Assembly: GCA_049325415.1 (NCBI GenBank)
Contig: JBMOLL010000124.1
Coordinates: forward strand, 1 to 33,578
Reading direction: 5' to 3'
From: JBMOLL01 sp049325415
Lineage (GTDB): Bacteria > Bacteroidota > Bacteroidia > Bacteroidales > GCA-2748055
Length of the DNA: 33,578 nucleotides
Part shown: one piece after another, positions 32,142-33,578 of the stretch
Numbering within the stretch: the first letter of the stretch is position 1
How the letters are laid out: each line of letters begins with the position of its first letter
The notes under the pieces: generated by a model
What the model saw: only the letters and a program-made list of their open reading frames with translations
Told to the model about the DNA's origin: nothing
The model's database searches: none
Made by a program: the position numbers and the translations under genes

Positions 32142-32582
32142 GTGAAGCAGACCTGCCGGAATTACCTCCTTTTAAGCCTTCTGCTGTTCGCCCTGTTGAG
32201 CGGATGTGCAAAGAAACAGCGGATCACCGGAAGTTATTTTGTACCCCGGGATGTGATGGTGAGTGTTCTGGCCGATATTTATCTTCTCGACGGGATAACC
32301 GACAGTTACAAATTCTACCGGTCCTATTCGGCCACCGACAGTATTGACATGCATTCTGTGATTTTTGAAAAATACGGGATTACCAGGGAACAGTTCGACT
32401 CCACACTGAATGAATACAGCCAATATCCTGAATTACTGGATAAAGTGTATGATGAAGTGATTATGAACCTCAACCTGATGCAGGACAGTCTGGATATCAA
32501 AACCCAGGCTAAAAAGGAAGGGTTAAAGGTGGAGGAAGAGCCAGAAAAGGCACCGGTGAAGGTAAAGGTAAACCGGAACTGA
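32142..32582 (+). CDS. DUF4296-family lipoprotein
   Basis: A 146-residue predicted lipoprotein: signal sequence with lipobox LLSGC (Cys22), then a mature domain with VPRDVMVSVLADIYLLDGI (34-52) and YGITREQFDSTLNEYS (about 76-91). This helical pattern belongs to DUF4296, a Bacteroidota family of unknown function. A charged Lys/Glu-rich tail follows. The start is GTG at 32142; no ATG gives a signal peptide. It lies 7 bases after the PorP/SprF gene, suggesting an envelope role connected with, or merely co-expressed with, the secreted giant protein. Eighty-two bases without a clear terminator separate it from the next gene. Confidence 0.85.
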   Translation: MKQTCRNYLLLSLLLFALLSGCAKKQRITGSYFVPRDVMVSVLADIYLLDGITDSYKFYRSYSATDSIDMHSVIFEKYGITREQFDSTLNEYSQYPELLDKVYDEVIMNLNLMQDSLDIKTQAKKEGLKVEEEPEKAPVKVKVNRN

Positions 32583-32664
32583 AAAAAGATCCTTGCTGAT
32601 TGTCTTTCCGCTTAATCAATTCTTTTGGTAACTTCGCCGGGAATCCGTAAGGACCAGAATTGCC

Positions 32665-33444
32665 ATGCCAACATTTCTATTCGACCGGGTGATATTCGGG
32701 CCGGTGGTATCCCGGCGCCTGGGTGTCTCCCTGGGTATTAACCTACTTCCGGTTGACCGGAAGTGGTGTAATTTTGATTGCCTTTACTGTGAGTGCGGCT
32801 TGAACCCGGAACCGGGTTCGGTCAGGGATTTGTTGCCATCCCGTGATGAAGTGAGATTAAAGCTCGCGGAGAAGATCAAAGAGATGGCGGGATCAGGGAA
32901 GCTGCCCGATGTCATCACCTTTGCAGGAAACGGTGAACCCACGCTCCACCCCGAATTCTGCGGCATCATCGACGATACGCTACAAATCAGGAACGAGCTG
33001 TGTCCGGGGGCCCGGATTGCCGTGCTCAGCAATTCCACAACTATTCACAGGGCAGAGATCAGGGAGGCGCTGAGCCATATCGATCAGAACATCCTGAAGC
33101 TGGACAGTGCACTGGAAGACAGTTTCAGAAAGATCAACAGACCTGCCGGGAAGAAAAGAATTGCCGACTATGAGGAAGCGCTCAGGCTTTTCGGATCGGG
33201 TGTGATCATCCAGACGCTTTTCGTCAGGGGCACTTACCAGGGAGATGCGATCGACAACACCACCGAGGAGGAACTCTCTGCCCTCATTGCAGCCTATAAA
33301 AAGATTGCTCCGGAGTACGTGATGATCTACAGCTTTGAAAGAGACACCCCTGTTCCCACCCTGGAAAAGATCGGCAGGGAAGAACTGGAAAAGATTGCTC
33401 AAAGGATAAGGGAAAATGGGATTGCCTGCGAGGTGTCGTCCTGA
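32665..33444 (+). CDS. Radical SAM protein
   Basis: The 259-residue product has the radical SAM cluster motif CNFDCLYC (Cys35, Cys39, Cys42), which binds the [4Fe-4S] cluster that cleaves S-adenosylmethionine. It also has the SAM-contact motif AGNGEPTLHPEF near 92-103 and SNST at about 120. The N-terminal FGPVVSRRLGVSLGINLLPVDRKWC is characteristic of a widespread but functionally undefined subgroup often annotated simply as radical SAM protein. No extra C-terminal cluster cysteines typical of SPASM enzymes are visible. A one-mismatch promoter-like TAACTTCG (32629-32636) precedes it. It ends 6 bases from a convergent gene. Substrate unknown. Confidence 0.88.
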   Translation: MPTFLFDRVIFGPVVSRRLGVSLGINLLPVDRKWCNFDCLYCECGLNPEPGSVRDLLPSRDEVRLKLAEKIKEMAGSGKLPDVITFAGNGEPTLHPEFCGIIDDTLQIRNELCPGARIAVLSNSTTIHRAEIREALSHIDQNILKLDSALEDSFRKINRPAGKKRIADYEEALRLFGSGVIIQTLFVRGTYQGDAIDNTTEEELSALIAAYKKIAPEYVMIYSFERDTPVPTLEKIGREELEKIAQRIRENGIACEVSS

Positions 33445-33450
33445 AACAGC

Positions 33451-33576
33451 TCAGACATAGAGCAGCATAACCAGCATAACAACCAGCAAACCAAGCGTAA
33501 ATCCGCTCAACAATTCCACAGCTCTGTGTGCCGCCAGTTTTAGCCGGGCAAAGCCTGCCAGGCCCGTTGCGGCGAC
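33451..33576 (-). CDS. PAP2-type membrane phosphatase, C-terminal fragment (runs off the window)
   Basis: Reading the minus strand from the window edge gives 41 residues before a TGA stop (33451-33453). ARLKLAAHRAVELLSGFTLG contains Arg-x5-His-x3-Glu, corresponding to the third conserved motif of PAP2-superfamily phosphatases (Ser/Ala-Arg-x5-His-x3-Asp in canonical members), followed by a final membrane helix. The catalytic His is present; the Asp position is Glu. The family includes undecaprenyl-diphosphate and lipid phosphatases. The fragment is short, so the family call is moderate and no specific substrate can be given. Confidence 0.62.
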   Translation of the reverse strand, partial: VAATGLAGFARLKLAAHRAVELLSGFTLGLLVVMLVMLLYV

Positions 33577-33578
33577 TG

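Overview
The window reads as a chromosomal segment of a member of the Bacteroidota, probably an anaerobic or facultative relative of the Bacteroidales/Marinilabiliales. The evidence is type IX secretion/gliding genes (gldM, gldN, a PorP/SprF homologue, a giant SprB-repeat protein with a type IX sorting domain), a TonB-dependent receptor with a carboxypeptidase-like N-terminal domain, Bacteroidota-only families (DUF5723, DUF4296), and several promoter boxes of the TAnnTTTG type. No tRNA, rRNA, insertion sequence, phage gene or CRISPR array was seen, and no gene-free stretch exceeds 300 bases.

Layout. Positions 3-2274 hold the end of gldM and complete gldN, core parts of the type IX secretion motor. 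A bidirectional terminator separates them from a convergent mannose-1-phosphate guanylyltransferase (2340-3431, minus). Positions 3540-5029 encode an MlaE/MlaF-like lipid ABC transporter pair. mobA (5094-5696) follows, then a six-gene sulfur/molybdoenzyme operon (5876-11409): Tat-exported molybdopterin oxidoreductase, four-cluster ferredoxin subunit, NrfD-like membrane subunit, two half-sized YeeE/YedE proteins and an exported rhodanese-like protein. A minus-strand operon (17368-11450) carries a membrane-anchored DUF3352-like/beta-propeller protein, a large lipoprotein and a DUF5723 outer-membrane protein. Divergent from it lie a TonB-dependent receptor and ung. trpS (minus) and an rbfA-methyltransferase-LolC/E-like permease operon follow. 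Positions 24458-32582 hold the 2,258-residue (nominal) SprB-like protein, its PorP/SprF partner and a DUF4296 lipoprotein. The window ends with a radical SAM gene and the C-terminal end of a PAP2-type phosphatase (minus).

How they fit together. The gld genes supply the secretion motor, while the SprB-like/SprF pair is a typical cargo plus outer-membrane partner of that system. MobA makes the guanylated molybdenum cofactor that the oxidoreductase next to it would need. The molybdoenzyme operon looks like a quinone-linked polysulfide/thiosulfate-type reductase fused genetically to sulfur-compound transport and carriage.

Most interesting points. (1) The rhodanese-like protein has lost the catalytic cysteine; its only cysteine is its very last residue, in a C-terminal Gly-Gly-Cys at the end of a flexible tail, reminiscent of the SoxY swinging arm. 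The two YeeE halves also have exactly one cysteine each, suggesting a single-cysteine sulfur relay. (2) A 100-N assembly gap sits in a strictly 249-bp periodic part of the giant gene. Phase shows that the true missing sequence is 4 bp or 4 bp plus whole repeats. (3) The three-gene envelope operon 17368-11450 has no function I can assign.
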